This document shows, in pieces, positions 34,295 through 42,733 of a DNA stretch of 64,000 nt; position 1 is the first letter of the stretch, and each line of letters starts with the position of its first letter. The DNA is from Corallococcus silvisoli (GTDB lineage: Bacteria > Myxococcota > Myxococcia > Myxococcales > Myxococcaceae): the NCBI RefSeq assembly GCF_009909145.1, contig NZ_JAAAPJ010000007.1, positions 1 to 64,000 of the forward strand, read 5' to 3'. The notes under the pieces were generated by a model. It was given only the letters and a program-made list of their open reading frames with translations, ran no database searches and was not told the origin of the DNA. A program made the position numbers and the translations under genes.

Positions 34295-35488
34295 ATGGCT
34301 TCCGGTCCCCGAGTCCTCCTCCTCGCCGAGCGCTTTCCCCCCGACATCGGAGGGCTGGCCCGCAGCGGCGCGCGCACCGCGGGCTCGCTCGTGCGGCTGG
34401 GCGCGCGCGTGGACGTGATGGCCTGGACGCGCACGGCGGCGCCCGGGGCGCTGGAGACGGTGGCGGACGCGGGGGAGGTGTCGCCGTTCGCGAAGGGCGT
34501 GACGCTGCACCGGCTGGGGTTGTTCGGCGGCGTGGACCTGTCCATGCAGCACACGCTCGATGTGCTCGGCTACCTGCACGCGCGGCGGAAGTACGACCTG
34601 GTGTGGGGGCACTACCTGTACCCGCCGGGCTTCCTCGCGGTGGTGTTCGCCCAGAGCGCGGGGCTGGCGTCCGTGCTCAGCGCGCGCGGCAACGACGTGG
34701 ATCAGCTGATGTTTCCGCCGGGGGACTTCGCCCGCCTGCTGTGGACGCTCCAGCGGGCGGACGTGCTCACCGCCGCGTCGCGGGACCTGGGCCGGAAGAT
34801 GGCGATGCTGTTGGGCCGAGACCCGGGCGTGGAGGTCATCCCCAACGCGGTGGACACGGCGCTGTTCTCACCGGGGCCGGCGGACGGGGCGCTGCGCGAG
34901 CGGCTGGGCATCGCGCCGGGCGAGGCGGTGCTGGGGTTCTCCGGCGAGCTGCGCCACAAGAAGGGGCTGCCGTTCCTCCTGTCGGCGCTCACCGAGGTGC
35001 GGCGCGTGCGGCCCGCGTGCCTGCTGGTGATTGGCGAGGTGCGCGCGCGGGACGCGGAGCACCTGGTGGCCTACCGGACGGAGCACCCCGAGGACGCCTC
35101 CCGCATCCTCGTCTCCGGCGCGCTGGAGTCCCCGGCGCTCATCGCGGAGCACCTGCGGCTGTGTGACGTCTATCTCCAGCCGTCGTTGTGGGAGGGCATG
35201 CCCAACGCGCTGCTGGAGGCGATGGCCTGCGCGCGGCCGGTCATCGCCAGTGACGCGGGGGGCATCCCGGAGGCGGTGGAGTCCGGGGTGAATGGGTTCA
35301 TCGTGCAAAAGGCGCTCTTGAATCACCTGGGGCAGGCGTGCCTGGACGTGCTGGGCCTGTCGGACGCGGAGCGCGCGGCGCTGGGGGCGGCGGCGCGGGC
35401 GCGCATCGAGGCGGGGTTTCAGTCCGGCGCGGAGGCGGAGGTGCTGTCGCGGGTGCTGGCGCGCGCGATCCCCAGGTCGTCCGCGTAG
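34295..35488 (+). CDS. GT4-family glycosyltransferase
   Basis: A 397-residue GT-B glycosyltransferase. The N-terminus has LAERFPPDIGGLARSGARTA (acceptor-side glycine motif). The donor domain shows GELRHKKGLPFLLSAL and EGMPNALLEAMACARPVIASDAGGIPEAV with the Ex7E motif. Substrates unknown; polysaccharide or glycolipid synthesis is usual. Its last 70 bases overlap the end of the convergent GT4 gene at 35419-36642, an unusual antisense arrangement. It is divergent from the MATE gene, with an 89-base shared promoter region. Confidence 0.85.
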   Translation: MASGPRVLLLAERFPPDIGGLARSGARTAGSLVRLGARVDVMAWTRTAAPGALETVADAGEVSPFAKGVTLHRLGLFGGVDLSMQHTLDVLGYLHARRKYDLVWGHYLYPPGFLAVVFAQSAGLASVLSARGNDVDQLMFPPGDFARLLWTLQRADVLTAASRDLGRKMAMLLGRDPGVEVIPNAVDTALFSPGPADGALRERLGIAPGEAVLGFSGELRHKKGLPFLLSALTEVRRVRPACLLVIGEVRARDAEHLVAYRTEHPEDASRILVSGALESPALIAEHLRLCDVYLQPSLWEGMPNALLEAMACARPVIASDAGGIPEAVESGVNGFIVQKALLNHLGQACLDVLGLSDAERAALGAAARARIEAGFQSGAEAEVLSRVLARAIPRSSA

Positions 35489-36642
35489 GCGCTCACGAGG
35501 GCTTGCTGGGCGCGGCCCCAGGGGAAATCCCGCTCCACGCGGGCGCGGGCGTTGGCGCTCAGCGCGGCGCCGAGGGCGGGGTGGGCGGCCAGGTCCTTCA
35601 CGGCCTCCGCGATGGCCTTGGGCGAGCCGGGGCGGACGCGGTAGGCCTCCGTGGCCTCCGCCAGCGCGCGCACCACGGGAAGGTCGCTGACGACGACGGG
35701 GGTGCCGGTGGCCATGGCCTCCAGGAGCTTGAGGGGGCAGCAGCCCTGCACGCAGTTGCGGTCGTTGACGGGCAGCGGGACGAGCACGACGTCACAGGCG
35801 TGGTGCAGCCGGGCGAGCGCGTCCTGGGGCAGGGGTTCGAGGAGCTCGACCGCGCCCTGGAGCAGCAGATCGCCGCAGCGGTCCAGGAGGGCGCGGCGCG
35901 CGTGCTTGCGCAGGGGGCCCACGAGGGTGAGGACCACGGGCAGGTCGCGGCGCAGGAGGCGGCAGGCGTCCAGGGCGTGGTGCACGCCCTGCCACGCGGT
36001 CATGGTGCCGCTGTAGAGCATGCGCAACGGGCGGCCGGGCTCCGGGGCGCGCGGCGGGGCGTGGCGGAACACGTCCAGGTCCACGCCGTTGGGGATGACG
36101 CGCAGGCGCCGTGGATCCGCGCCTCGGGAGAGGAGGTATTCCGCGGTGACGGCGCTGGGGGTGACGAGGAGGTCGGCGGCCTGGAGGCAGGCGGCTTCCT
36201 GCGCGAGGAGCTTGCGCAGCAGCTCCGCGTCGTCCGCGACGTCGGGGTGGTGGTACTTGAGCTCGATGGAGGGCAGGCCGTTGACCTCGTAGACGAGGGC
36301 ATCGGTGAGGGAGGCCTTGCGCCGGGCGATGGGGTAGCCCTCGAAGATGGAGCGCACGTGGACGACCTTCGCGCGAGGCCGGCCCTGCCACCACGCGCCC
36401 AGATGCGAGCGGAACGTCAGCGCCTGGGCGACCAGGTCTTTTCCGCGGGCACCCAGCGGGTGGTAGGTGACGTTCGGGCCGAGGGCGGGAGCGGGAGCGT
36501 CAGGCGCGTCGCCGATGGCCACGAGGTCCACGGGTCCGAACGCGGCGCCCAGCGCGTCGACGAAGGCGCGGATGTGCACGGCCGCGCCCTTGGGGGCGGG
36601 GAAGCGGTCGAAGGACGCGTAGACGATGCCGGAAGAGGCCAC
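35419..36642 (-). CDS. GT4-family glycosyltransferase
   Basis: A 407-residue GT-B enzyme starting at a GTG. The N-terminus has FDRFPAPKGAAVHIRAFVDAL, and the donor domain GTMTAWQGVHHALDA, and CCPLKLLEAMATGTPVVVSD in place of the EGxxxxxLE loop, suggesting a related but distinct donor. The SIFEGYPIA and HVRSIFEG stretches are family-typical for the acceptor domain. Its 3' end overlaps the convergent GT4 gene by 70 bases. Likely role in cell-surface polysaccharide synthesis; substrate not shown. Confidence 0.85.
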   Translation of the reverse strand: MASSGIVYASFDRFPAPKGAAVHIRAFVDALGAAFGPVDLVAIGDAPDAPAPALGPNVTYHPLGARGKDLVAQALTFRSHLGAWWQGRPRAKVVHVRSIFEGYPIARRKASLTDALVYEVNGLPSIELKYHHPDVADDAELLRKLLAQEAACLQAADLLVTPSAVTAEYLLSRGADPRRLRVIPNGVDLDVFRHAPPRAPEPGRPLRMLYSGTMTAWQGVHHALDACRLLRRDLPVVLTLVGPLRKHARRALLDRCGDLLLQGAVELLEPLPQDALARLHHACDVVLVPLPVNDRNCVQGCCPLKLLEAMATGTPVVVSDLPVVRALAEATEAYRVRPGSPKAIAEAVKDLAAHPALGAALSANARARVERDFPWGRAQQALVSAYADDLGIARASTRDSTSASAPD

Positions 36643-36691
36643 GGCCCGGTGCTACCGCGACGGGGGCCCGGCGGCAAACGGGCCGGGCGTG

Positions 36692-37426
36692 TCACGGGAT
36701 GGAGCGTCCGCCGATGGAGGGGAAGCGTTCGTAGGCGCGGAGGAGCGCGTCGAGGTGGCGCGGGTCATCCAGGTCGAGGGGGGCGTCCGTGAGCTGGACG
36801 ACCCAGCCACCGGTCGCGGTGCGCCGGGAGCGTGTCAGCAGCTCCGCGTCGCGCGCGGGGTCCGGGAACCCGAGGGCCCGCGCGGTGGCGGCGGACCAGT
36901 AGTTGAGCCACCCGAGGCGATGTGGAGTCCCGGGGGAGCCCAGGTCCTCTGGGAGCTTGAGCGCTGGAAGTCCTCGGGGCGGGCGAGGGGGCCCATCCAA
37001 CGAGGGGCTTGTCTGGAGTGCGATGTCCAAGGCCGCACCATCCGGCGTCGAATGTCCCCAGAAGGCGCGAGCCTCCTCCGCCACCGCTGACAACACCTCC
37101 ATCGCGTTGGAGATCCCAGCCGCGTCCATGGGCCATTTCGCGTGAACTTCCAATTGCGCATGACCGCCAGGAGAAACGCCCGCGGGGCTTTCCCACCCGG
37201 TCAGCGTCACGAGATGGTCTTCATCTGCGTTGCAAAGGAGAGGCAGCTCGCCGTCTGGCAGGTCGCGCCGAGGGGCTGGGACGAACTGGCCCTCATCCGA
37301 GATCGTCCACGATAGATGCAAGCCGGGGAGCGTGTGCTCCATGGCATGAACAAGGGTGTCACGGCGGCTGTCATCCCGCACGAGCGCGGGCGCGTAGACG
37401 ATGAGGAGAAGAGGTTGGGTTGCCAT
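36692..37426 (-). CDS. Probable immunity protein, DUF5953-like
   Basis: A 244-residue soluble protein that matches, from memory of the family, the myxobacterial immunity-like DUF5953 proteins (LLLIVYAPALVRDDSRRDTLVHAMEHTLPGL near the N-terminus and GWVVQLTDAPLDLDDP near the C-terminus). The ATG follows one base after the stop of the SitA-like toxin gene (TGAAATG), so the two are translated together. Order and tight coupling fit a toxin-immunity pair in which this protein neutralises the toxin in the producing cell. The upstream, longer frame starts inside the toxin gene and is not used. Confidence 0.7.
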   Translation of the reverse strand: MATQPLLLIVYAPALVRDDSRRDTLVHAMEHTLPGLHLSWTISDEGQFVPAPRRDLPDGELPLLCNADEDHLVTLTGWESPAGVSPGGHAQLEVHAKWPMDAAGISNAMEVLSAVAEEARAFWGHSTPDGAALDIALQTSPSLDGPPRPPRGLPALKLPEDLGSPGTPHRLGWLNYWSAATARALGFPDPARDAELLTRSRRTATGGWVVQLTDAPLDLDDPRHLDALLRAYERFPSIGGRSIP

Positions 37427-37427
37427 T

Positions 37428-38342
37428 TCAGCACCAATCCATGACAACGATGGTGAGGGAGGGCGCCTGCTTGAGCAGGGCCGCCCTGTGCGCGGCGCTG
37501 CGTACTCCGACCGCGAACTTGAATCCACAGGCCAGCGCCAGAGCTCGCTCGCGTGTCAGCTCCGCCGCTTGCTTCCTGACCACGATCTCCTGAAGGGCGG
37601 ACGTGAACGCATCGAAGTTGTCGGTCTTGATCTCCCAGAGGGTCCGCGTCGCCGGTTGTAGCGCGTCGAAGGCCTTGCCGTTGACCAGGGCGTTGGCGCC
37701 CCGGAAGGCGTTGAGCGGGAGGTTGTCCGCGCAGGTGTCGTGCACGCTGTTGCCGCCCTTGGGTGGGACGCGCTTGGGGATGCACTCCGGGCCGCGCTCA
37801 CGCGGCTCCATGAAATCAGGTGGCCCGGGGGGCGGAGGAAACCAGTCCTGCCCCGCCGCGCCTGCCTGCGCCGTGGGTTCCGATTGAGTCACCCGTTGTC
37901 CCGCGACGGGCTGGGTCTCCTCTCGGGGCTCTGGATACTGATGCCGCAGCTCATACGCCTCCAGCTCCTCCCGGATGGCGACCGCCACCACCACCGCGCC
38001 GATGATGACCACGGCGCCCACCGCGAGCTCCGGCTGGGTCAGCAGGCAGACGCCCACCAGCATCTCCAGGCTGGCCGCGTCGGCCGTGGCCACGGGACAG
38101 CGGTGTCCGGTATCGCGGAAGTGGATCCTCCGGGTGTCGAGCGCGTGGAAGCACTGCTCCACCACCTGGGACCAGGGGCGGGAGGCCTCCTTCACGACGC
38201 ACCGGCCTCCGTCCGTCCAGGGCAGCTTCGCCGCCCGCTGGAGGTTGGCGATCCTGGGACTCCGGGGGACGGAGGGCTCCGTCGTCGCGCAGGCGGAGAG
38301 GACGAGCAGCAGCGCGAGGCAGGTGCGGAGGGGCATGACCAT
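37428..38342 (-). CDS. SitA-like lipoprotein toxin, PD-(D/E)xK-type nuclease domain
   Basis: A 304-residue predicted lipoprotein (lipobox VLSAC) with a conserved helical N-terminal half, one hydrophobic segment (AVGAVVIIGAVVVAVAI) and a Pro-rich spacer. The C-terminal 115 residues are a compact domain: CADNLPLNAFRGANALVNGKAFDAL, then LWEIKTDNFD and LACGFKFAVGVRSAAH, ending MDWC. Asp226 and Glu237-x-Lys239 fit the D...ExK core of PD-(D/E)xK nucleases. I know this C-terminal family as DUF6310. In Myxococcus, SitA lipoproteins are toxins passed between cells by outer-membrane exchange, and SitI proteins protect kin. I infer the same role here; nuclease action is not shown. Confidence 0.7.
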   Translation of the reverse strand: MVMPLRTCLALLLVLSACATTEPSVPRSPRIANLQRAAKLPWTDGGRCVVKEASRPWSQVVEQCFHALDTRRIHFRDTGHRCPVATADAASLEMLVGVCLLTQPELAVGAVVIIGAVVVAVAIREELEAYELRHQYPEPREETQPVAGQRVTQSEPTAQAGAAGQDWFPPPPGPPDFMEPRERGPECIPKRVPPKGGNSVHDTCADNLPLNAFRGANALVNGKAFDALQPATRTLWEIKTDNFDAFTSALQEIVVRKQAAELTRERALALACGFKFAVGVRSAAHRAALLKQAPSLTIVVMDWC

Positions 38343-38386
38343 GTCCTCGCTTCTTCTACCTGATGGACGTCGGGCAGGATGCGCGC

Positions 38387-39196
38387 ATGCTCATGAGTTC
38401 CGTGGTGATGGTGGCGCTGCTCGCGGCCCCGGCTGCTCCCAAGTCCCAGCCGCTCACATGGAAGGTGACCGGCTCGGACGTGACGTTCGAGATGTCCGCC
38501 AAGGACCTGCGCGCCCTGCGCGGCGGCAAGGAGGTGTTCGGCCTCCAGTCACGCAAGAAGGCCTTCCTCTCCAGCCTCGCGCCCGACCCGGACGACACCC
38601 GGGACCGGTCCGAGTGGGAGGCCTCCCAGTCCTTCACCGTCCTGTCCGTGGTCGGCCCGTGGGTCAGCACCGAACAGTCGAGCGATGGCTACACCGGCGG
38701 CGCTCACCCGTACTCGCACACGTCCTACGTCACCGATGACGTCACCCAGGGCAAGGGCGGCTTCTCCCTGCTCTCCGCGTTCGCGGAGCAGGACGTGCTC
38801 AAGGCCCTCAAGGCCGACGGCTTCGTGAAGAAGCACGTCCGCGACGAGGCCGCCTTCAAGAACGCCAAGACGGTGGAGGCGATGCTCGAGAGCCTGGAGC
38901 CCGGCGAGGACTGCGTGGGCTTCCAGTACGGCCTCGACAACGTGAAGCGCTCGGTCGCGTTCCACCACCTCGAGGGCGACTCCGTCGCCGTGCGCATCGC
39001 GTTCGGCTACGACAACGAGTCGTGCCGCGGGAGCAAGTTCGTCGTGGGCGTGCTCCTGCCCATCCCCGCGTCCCTGCGCCCCGCCTTCGACCGCGCCGCC
39101 AGCCGAGCCGAGGGCTTCCTCATGAAGGACGCGAAGGCCGTGCACGCGCCCTCCGTGAACTTCGAGTGGAAGCCCCCCGAGGCCCAGAAGCCCTGA
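38387..39196 (+). CDS. Exported DUF3298-like protein
   Basis: A protein of about 269 residues with a short signal peptide (MVALLAAPAAP) and a core containing GYTGGAHPYSHTSYVTDD, the GGAHP signature of DUF3298/RsiV-type domains. Its C-terminal half continues with alpha-beta segments and a Ser/Cys pair (DCVGF ... SCRG). Known relatives are periplasmic or anti-sigma-associated; no partner is adjacent. The stop codon forms a TGATCA palindrome with that of the convergent pirin gene. The start is set at the ATG nearest the signal; an upstream one would add eight residues. Confidence 0.7.
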   Translation: MLMSSVVMVALLAAPAAPKSQPLTWKVTGSDVTFEMSAKDLRALRGGKEVFGLQSRKKAFLSSLAPDPDDTRDRSEWEASQSFTVLSVVGPWVSTEQSSDGYTGGAHPYSHTSYVTDDVTQGKGGFSLLSAFAEQDVLKALKADGFVKKHVRDEAAFKNAKTVEAMLESLEPGEDCVGFQYGLDNVKRSVAFHHLEGDSVAVRIAFGYDNESCRGSKFVVGVLLPIPASLRPAFDRAASRAEGFLMKDAKAVHAPSVNFEWKPPEAQKP

Positions 39197-40342
39197 TCAG
39201 GCTGGCCGCTCGACCCGGCCGTCCGCGTGCCGCGCGAAGCGGCCTTCCTCACGGCCGTGCACGGGGGCGTGGTCCGGCCAGGGCCAGCCTCCGAAGCCCG
39301 TGCGCTGGTAGTCCGCGAAGGCCTGCTGGATCTCCTGCCGCGAGTTCATCACGAACGGGCCGTACTGCACGACCGGCTCGCCAATGGGACGCCCCTGGAG
39401 CAGCAGCAGCTCCGCGGTCTCCGCGCCGTTCTCCAGCGTCACGTCCAGGTCCGCGCGCAGCTCGATGGCGCGCGACGCCGGGAGGGCCCGGCCGCCCACC
39501 GTCAGCTGGGAGCCCAGGAAGAAGTACAGCATCCGGTTCGTGCCGCGCGCCGCCGCCGGCAGCGTCCAGCGCGCACCCGGCTCCAGCTTCAGGGTCCAGA
39601 TGGCCACGTCCGCCTCCGCGCGCGCGGCCCAGGACTTCGGCGGTGGAGGCGGAGCCTTCACGTCACCCAGGTTGCCGGCCACCACGGTGACCTCCGTGGC
39701 GCGTCCCGCCGCGTCCTTCACCACGTGCCGGGGAATCACGTGGTCCCAGATCATCGAGAAGTGCGGCGTGACCATCTTGTCCACGCGCGGCAGGTTGAGC
39801 CAGATTTGAAACAGCTCCACCGGGTTGGACTGCTCCTGCTTGAGCAGCGGGAACATCTCCGAGTGGTTGATGCCACTGCCCGCGGTGAGCCACTGCACGT
39901 CGCCTCCGCCAAAGCGCGCCGCCGCGCCCAGCGAGTCGGAGTGGTCCAGCAGGCCATTGCGGACGATGGTGACCGTCTCGAAGCCCCGGTGCGGGTGCTG
40001 GGGGAAGCCCGGCACGACGGTGCCGTGGTACATGTTCCAGCCGTCCCGCCCGCCGAAGTCCTGGCCCAGGTCGCGGCCCGCGAGCGAGGCCTCCGGCCCC
40101 AGCGAGGCGTTGCCCCGCGGATACCGGTCGTTGTGATGCACGCAGAAGAGGAACGGATCCGGCGTCCGCCAAGGCGACGGGGACGGCCCGAGTGGATCCA
40201 CCCGGAGGATGGCTTCTGGTTGCTGCTGCGGATTCATCTTCTGCTCCTCTGTCTTTCCCGCGCCGCGTGAGCATCCCGCGGCGGTGGTGACTCCCGCCGC
40301 CGCGATCAGCTTCAGCGCCGCCCTGCGGCTGACTTCATCCAC
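39197..40342 (-). CDS. Pirin-family protein with Tat-type lipoprotein leader
   Basis: A 381-residue pirin: two cupin-like barrels, the first with the metal-site His residues in PQHPHRGFETVT and NHSEMFPLL (His-x-His ... His ... Glu pattern). The first 35 residues are RRAALKLIAAAGVTTAAGC, a Tat-type lipoprotein signal with the twin Arg and a Cys lipobox. Pirins are usually cytoplasmic or nuclear. A second start exists at 40237 (MNPQQQPEA), six bases after an AGGAG box, and would produce a leaderless 346-residue form. Quercetin dioxygenase and regulatory roles have been reported for pirins; which applies is unknown. Confidence 0.8.
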   Translation of the reverse strand: MDEVSRRAALKLIAAAGVTTAAGCSRGAGKTEEQKMNPQQQPEAILRVDPLGPSPSPWRTPDPFLFCVHHNDRYPRGNASLGPEASLAGRDLGQDFGGRDGWNMYHGTVVPGFPQHPHRGFETVTIVRNGLLDHSDSLGAAARFGGGDVQWLTAGSGINHSEMFPLLKQEQSNPVELFQIWLNLPRVDKMVTPHFSMIWDHVIPRHVVKDAAGRATEVTVVAGNLGDVKAPPPPPKSWAARAEADVAIWTLKLEPGARWTLPAAARGTNRMLYFFLGSQLTVGGRALPASRAIELRADLDVTLENGAETAELLLLQGRPIGEPVVQYGPFVMNSRQEIQQAFADYQRTGFGGWPWPDHAPVHGREEGRFARHADGRVERPA

Positions 40343-40686
40343 GGTCCACCTCGCGCCCGATGCCGTTGGGGCCGTTCCATTCTACCTAACGGCCCGCCGT
40401 CCACCGCGCCCGCCCCGGCGCCGGGGACCCTCGGGGAGCGGGGCCCCGCTCGCACGGAGGGTGCTCCAGGCCCGAGGAGACAGGTCTCCAGGGCCCTGGC
40501 GATGGGGCTGTCCCCCGCCGCGCGCCGTGCTCCCGATGCGCGCTCCCGTGTCCCAGGCCCTGGACGCCCTGCCGCGCGCGAGGCACCCGTGCCGTCGCGG
40601 GTCGCCCGTCCGTTTGACGGTCCATCGCACGGGCCCCTACGCTCGAACGCGGTCCGCCCGCGAGGCGCCGCAGGGAGTCCATCGCC
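40343..40686. other. Divergent intergenic region, no gene seen
   Basis: The 344 bases between the pirin gene and the GTG-starting membrane-protein gene have no frame of convincing length or codon bias, and I saw no clear repeats or promoter boxes. Confidence 0.5.
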
Positions 40687-41685
40687 GTGGCGCTCAACAT
40701 CACCCGCTTTCACACCGCCTTCCGCTACCAGTCCCGCGCCCCCGTCCCGGAGCTGCTCCGGGACCTGGAGGTGCTGGGACGGCTGGATGCCAGCGCGGAG
40801 AAGCAGCTGGGCGCGATGAACCTGCTCACGGGGTTCACGCTGCTTCCTGGCGGGATGCTGGCCCTGCTGACCTATGGCGTGTGGCATGGCACCGTGAAGG
40901 CGAACGTGGAGCTGGCCGAGGAGGGGGTGCGGCTGCTCCAGGCGGGGGCCCTGGTCGCCGCGACCCTCATCGTCGCGGGGGTCTTCCTGCTGCTGCGCCG
41001 GTCCACGCTGAAGCCGCGCGACCTGGACAACCGGCGCTATGGGCTGGCCCGGGTGCTGCTCAACCGCTTCCAGGTCGACCTGGCCCCGGACGCGGAGGTG
41101 CGCCTGCGGCTGGACCTGCGTCCGCCCGACGTGCGCGAGAAGCGCGTGAAGGAAGACGACCTGCCGGGCGGGTGGTTCACGCGCTTCTACGTGGACCCAT
41201 GGTTCACGCTGGAGGCCCGGCTGGCGGATGGCACCTTCCTGCGGATCCACATGGTGGAGCACCACCAGCGGCGTGAACGCGGCAAGACGAGCGCCAGCGG
41301 CAGGACGAAGGTGAAGACGAAGCAGAAGGGCTTCGCCCGGTTGCAGGTGTCCGTGCGCGTGAAGCCGGAGCGCTACCCCGGGCTGGAGACGCTGAAGGCC
41401 CGGGCCACCGCCGCCACGCGCCTGCCCCGGCGCGTGGCGCTGGAGCGGGTGCGCGTCGGAGCGGACCGGCTGTCCCTGCGGGTCCGGTTGGCTGATGACT
41501 GGGTGGCCCGGGCGGAGCGCGCCCCGGATGATCCGGAGACGCCCGCCTTCTGGAAGCAGGCCCTGGCGAAGGACGACGCGTCACGCACCGCGACGATGAT
41601 GTTGCTGAGCCTGTACCAGGTGCTGGGCCATGCACGAAAGGACGGCAAGCGGCGCGCCTCGCGGGGACGGCGCCAGTCGGTTTGA
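40687..41685 (+). CDS. Membrane protein, first of a tandem paralogous pair
   Basis: A 332-residue protein starting at GTG. The N-terminal 50 residues are soluble, then two hydrophobic helices (LLTGFTLLPGGMLALLTYGV and AGALVAATLIVAGVFLLL), then a soluble domain containing NRRYGLARVLLNRFQVDLAPDAE, KTSASGRTKVKTKQKG and a C-terminal SRTATMMLLSLYQVL. It shares layout and many motifs with the gene at 41759. I do not recognise the family and see no catalytic motif. A scaffold or channel role is possible. Confidence 0.7.
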   Translation: MALNITRFHTAFRYQSRAPVPELLRDLEVLGRLDASAEKQLGAMNLLTGFTLLPGGMLALLTYGVWHGTVKANVELAEEGVRLLQAGALVAATLIVAGVFLLLRRSTLKPRDLDNRRYGLARVLLNRFQVDLAPDAEVRLRLDLRPPDVREKRVKEDDLPGGWFTRFYVDPWFTLEARLADGTFLRIHMVEHHQRRERGKTSASGRTKVKTKQKGFARLQVSVRVKPERYPGLETLKARATAATRLPRRVALERVRVGADRLSLRVRLADDWVARAERAPDDPETPAFWKQALAKDDASRTATMMLLSLYQVLGHARKDGKRRASRGRRQSV

Positions 41686-41758
41686 CCTGTCCGTAGGCCC
41701 CTCCTACGCTGCCTCGCGGTCGGCCCATGGCTGGTGCCGCTGAACAAGGTCCCCTCTC

Positions 41759-42733
41759 GTGGCGCTCGATCCCATCGCCTTCCAACAGACGCACCTCTAC
41801 GCGATCCGGGCCCCGGTGGAGGAGGTGCTGGCCGACCTGAAGACCCTGGAAGGGATGGACGTGGAGGCGGAGGAGAAGCGCGGCCTGCTGTGGGTGGGCG
41901 CCTGGGGCGCGCTCCTCTCCAGCATCGCCCTGTACTGCCTGGTGGGGGTCCTCTGGATGGAGAATCAGTCGCCGGAGCTGCGCGCCCGGTTCTCCTTCCT
42001 GCCCGCGCTCGTGTTCTGGGTCCCCTTGCTGGCGTCGGTGGTGCTCTTCATCGTGCGCGCCCGGTCCCGGAAGGCGGACCTGGAGAACCGCCGCTATGGG
42101 CTGGTGGCCCGGCTGCTCCAGCGCTTCATGGTGGACCTGGAGCCGAACGCGCCCGTGGACCTGAAGCTGGACCTGGCGCCCATCGACGAGTCGCACAAGT
42201 GCGTGGGACGGCCCAGCCGCGGCCGGTGGGACTGCGAGGACTTCACCGATGCGTGGCTGTCCCTCCAGGGCCGGTTCGCGGACGGCACGCACCTGCACCT
42301 GTCCATGGTGGATCACCTGCAGAAGCGCAAGCGCACCCGCCGGAGCGCCAGCGGCAGGACGAAGATCAAGAGAAAGACCAAGGGCAAGTCGCTGCTGCAG
42401 GTGGCGCTGCGCGTGAAGCCGGAGCGTCACCCCGGCCTCGCGGAGCTGGGCTCGAGCGCGCAGCGCGCGGCCCGGCTGCCCCCAGGCATCCGGTTGTCGC
42501 GGCTGGAGGTGTCCGAGGACCGCGTGGCGATGCGGGCCCTGCTGCCCCAGGACTGGGTCGAGTGGGCGCCGAAGCCCCCGGCCGCCCCCGCCGGCAAGAA
42601 GGGCCACCGCGCCCCGCCTCCCGGTCCCCAGGACGCGTCGCGCGCCGCGACGATGATGCTGCTGAGCCTCTATCAGGTGCTCAACTTCTCCAGCTCCCTG
42701 CGCAAGTTCGGGAGTGTGAGGGCCTCCCCGTGA
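41759..42733 (+). CDS. Membrane protein, second of the tandem pair
   Basis: A 324-residue paralogue of the preceding protein, also starting at GTG. It has the same two N-terminal hydrophobic helices, NRRYGLVARLLQRFMVDLEPNA, RRSASGRTKIKRKTKGK and SRAATMMLLSLYQVLNF. The last bases overlap the GTG start of the next lipoprotein gene (GTGA), so those two are co-translated. The basic patch (KIKRKTKGK) after the helices may contact phospholipid heads or nucleic acid. Function unknown. Confidence 0.7.
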   Translation: MALDPIAFQQTHLYAIRAPVEEVLADLKTLEGMDVEAEEKRGLLWVGAWGALLSSIALYCLVGVLWMENQSPELRARFSFLPALVFWVPLLASVVLFIVRARSRKADLENRRYGLVARLLQRFMVDLEPNAPVDLKLDLAPIDESHKCVGRPSRGRWDCEDFTDAWLSLQGRFADGTHLHLSMVDHLQKRKRTRRSASGRTKIKRKTKGKSLLQVALRVKPERHPGLAELGSSAQRAARLPPGIRLSRLEVSEDRVAMRALLPQDWVEWAPKPPAAPAGKKGHRAPPPGPQDASRAATMMLLSLYQVLNFSSSLRKFGSVRASP

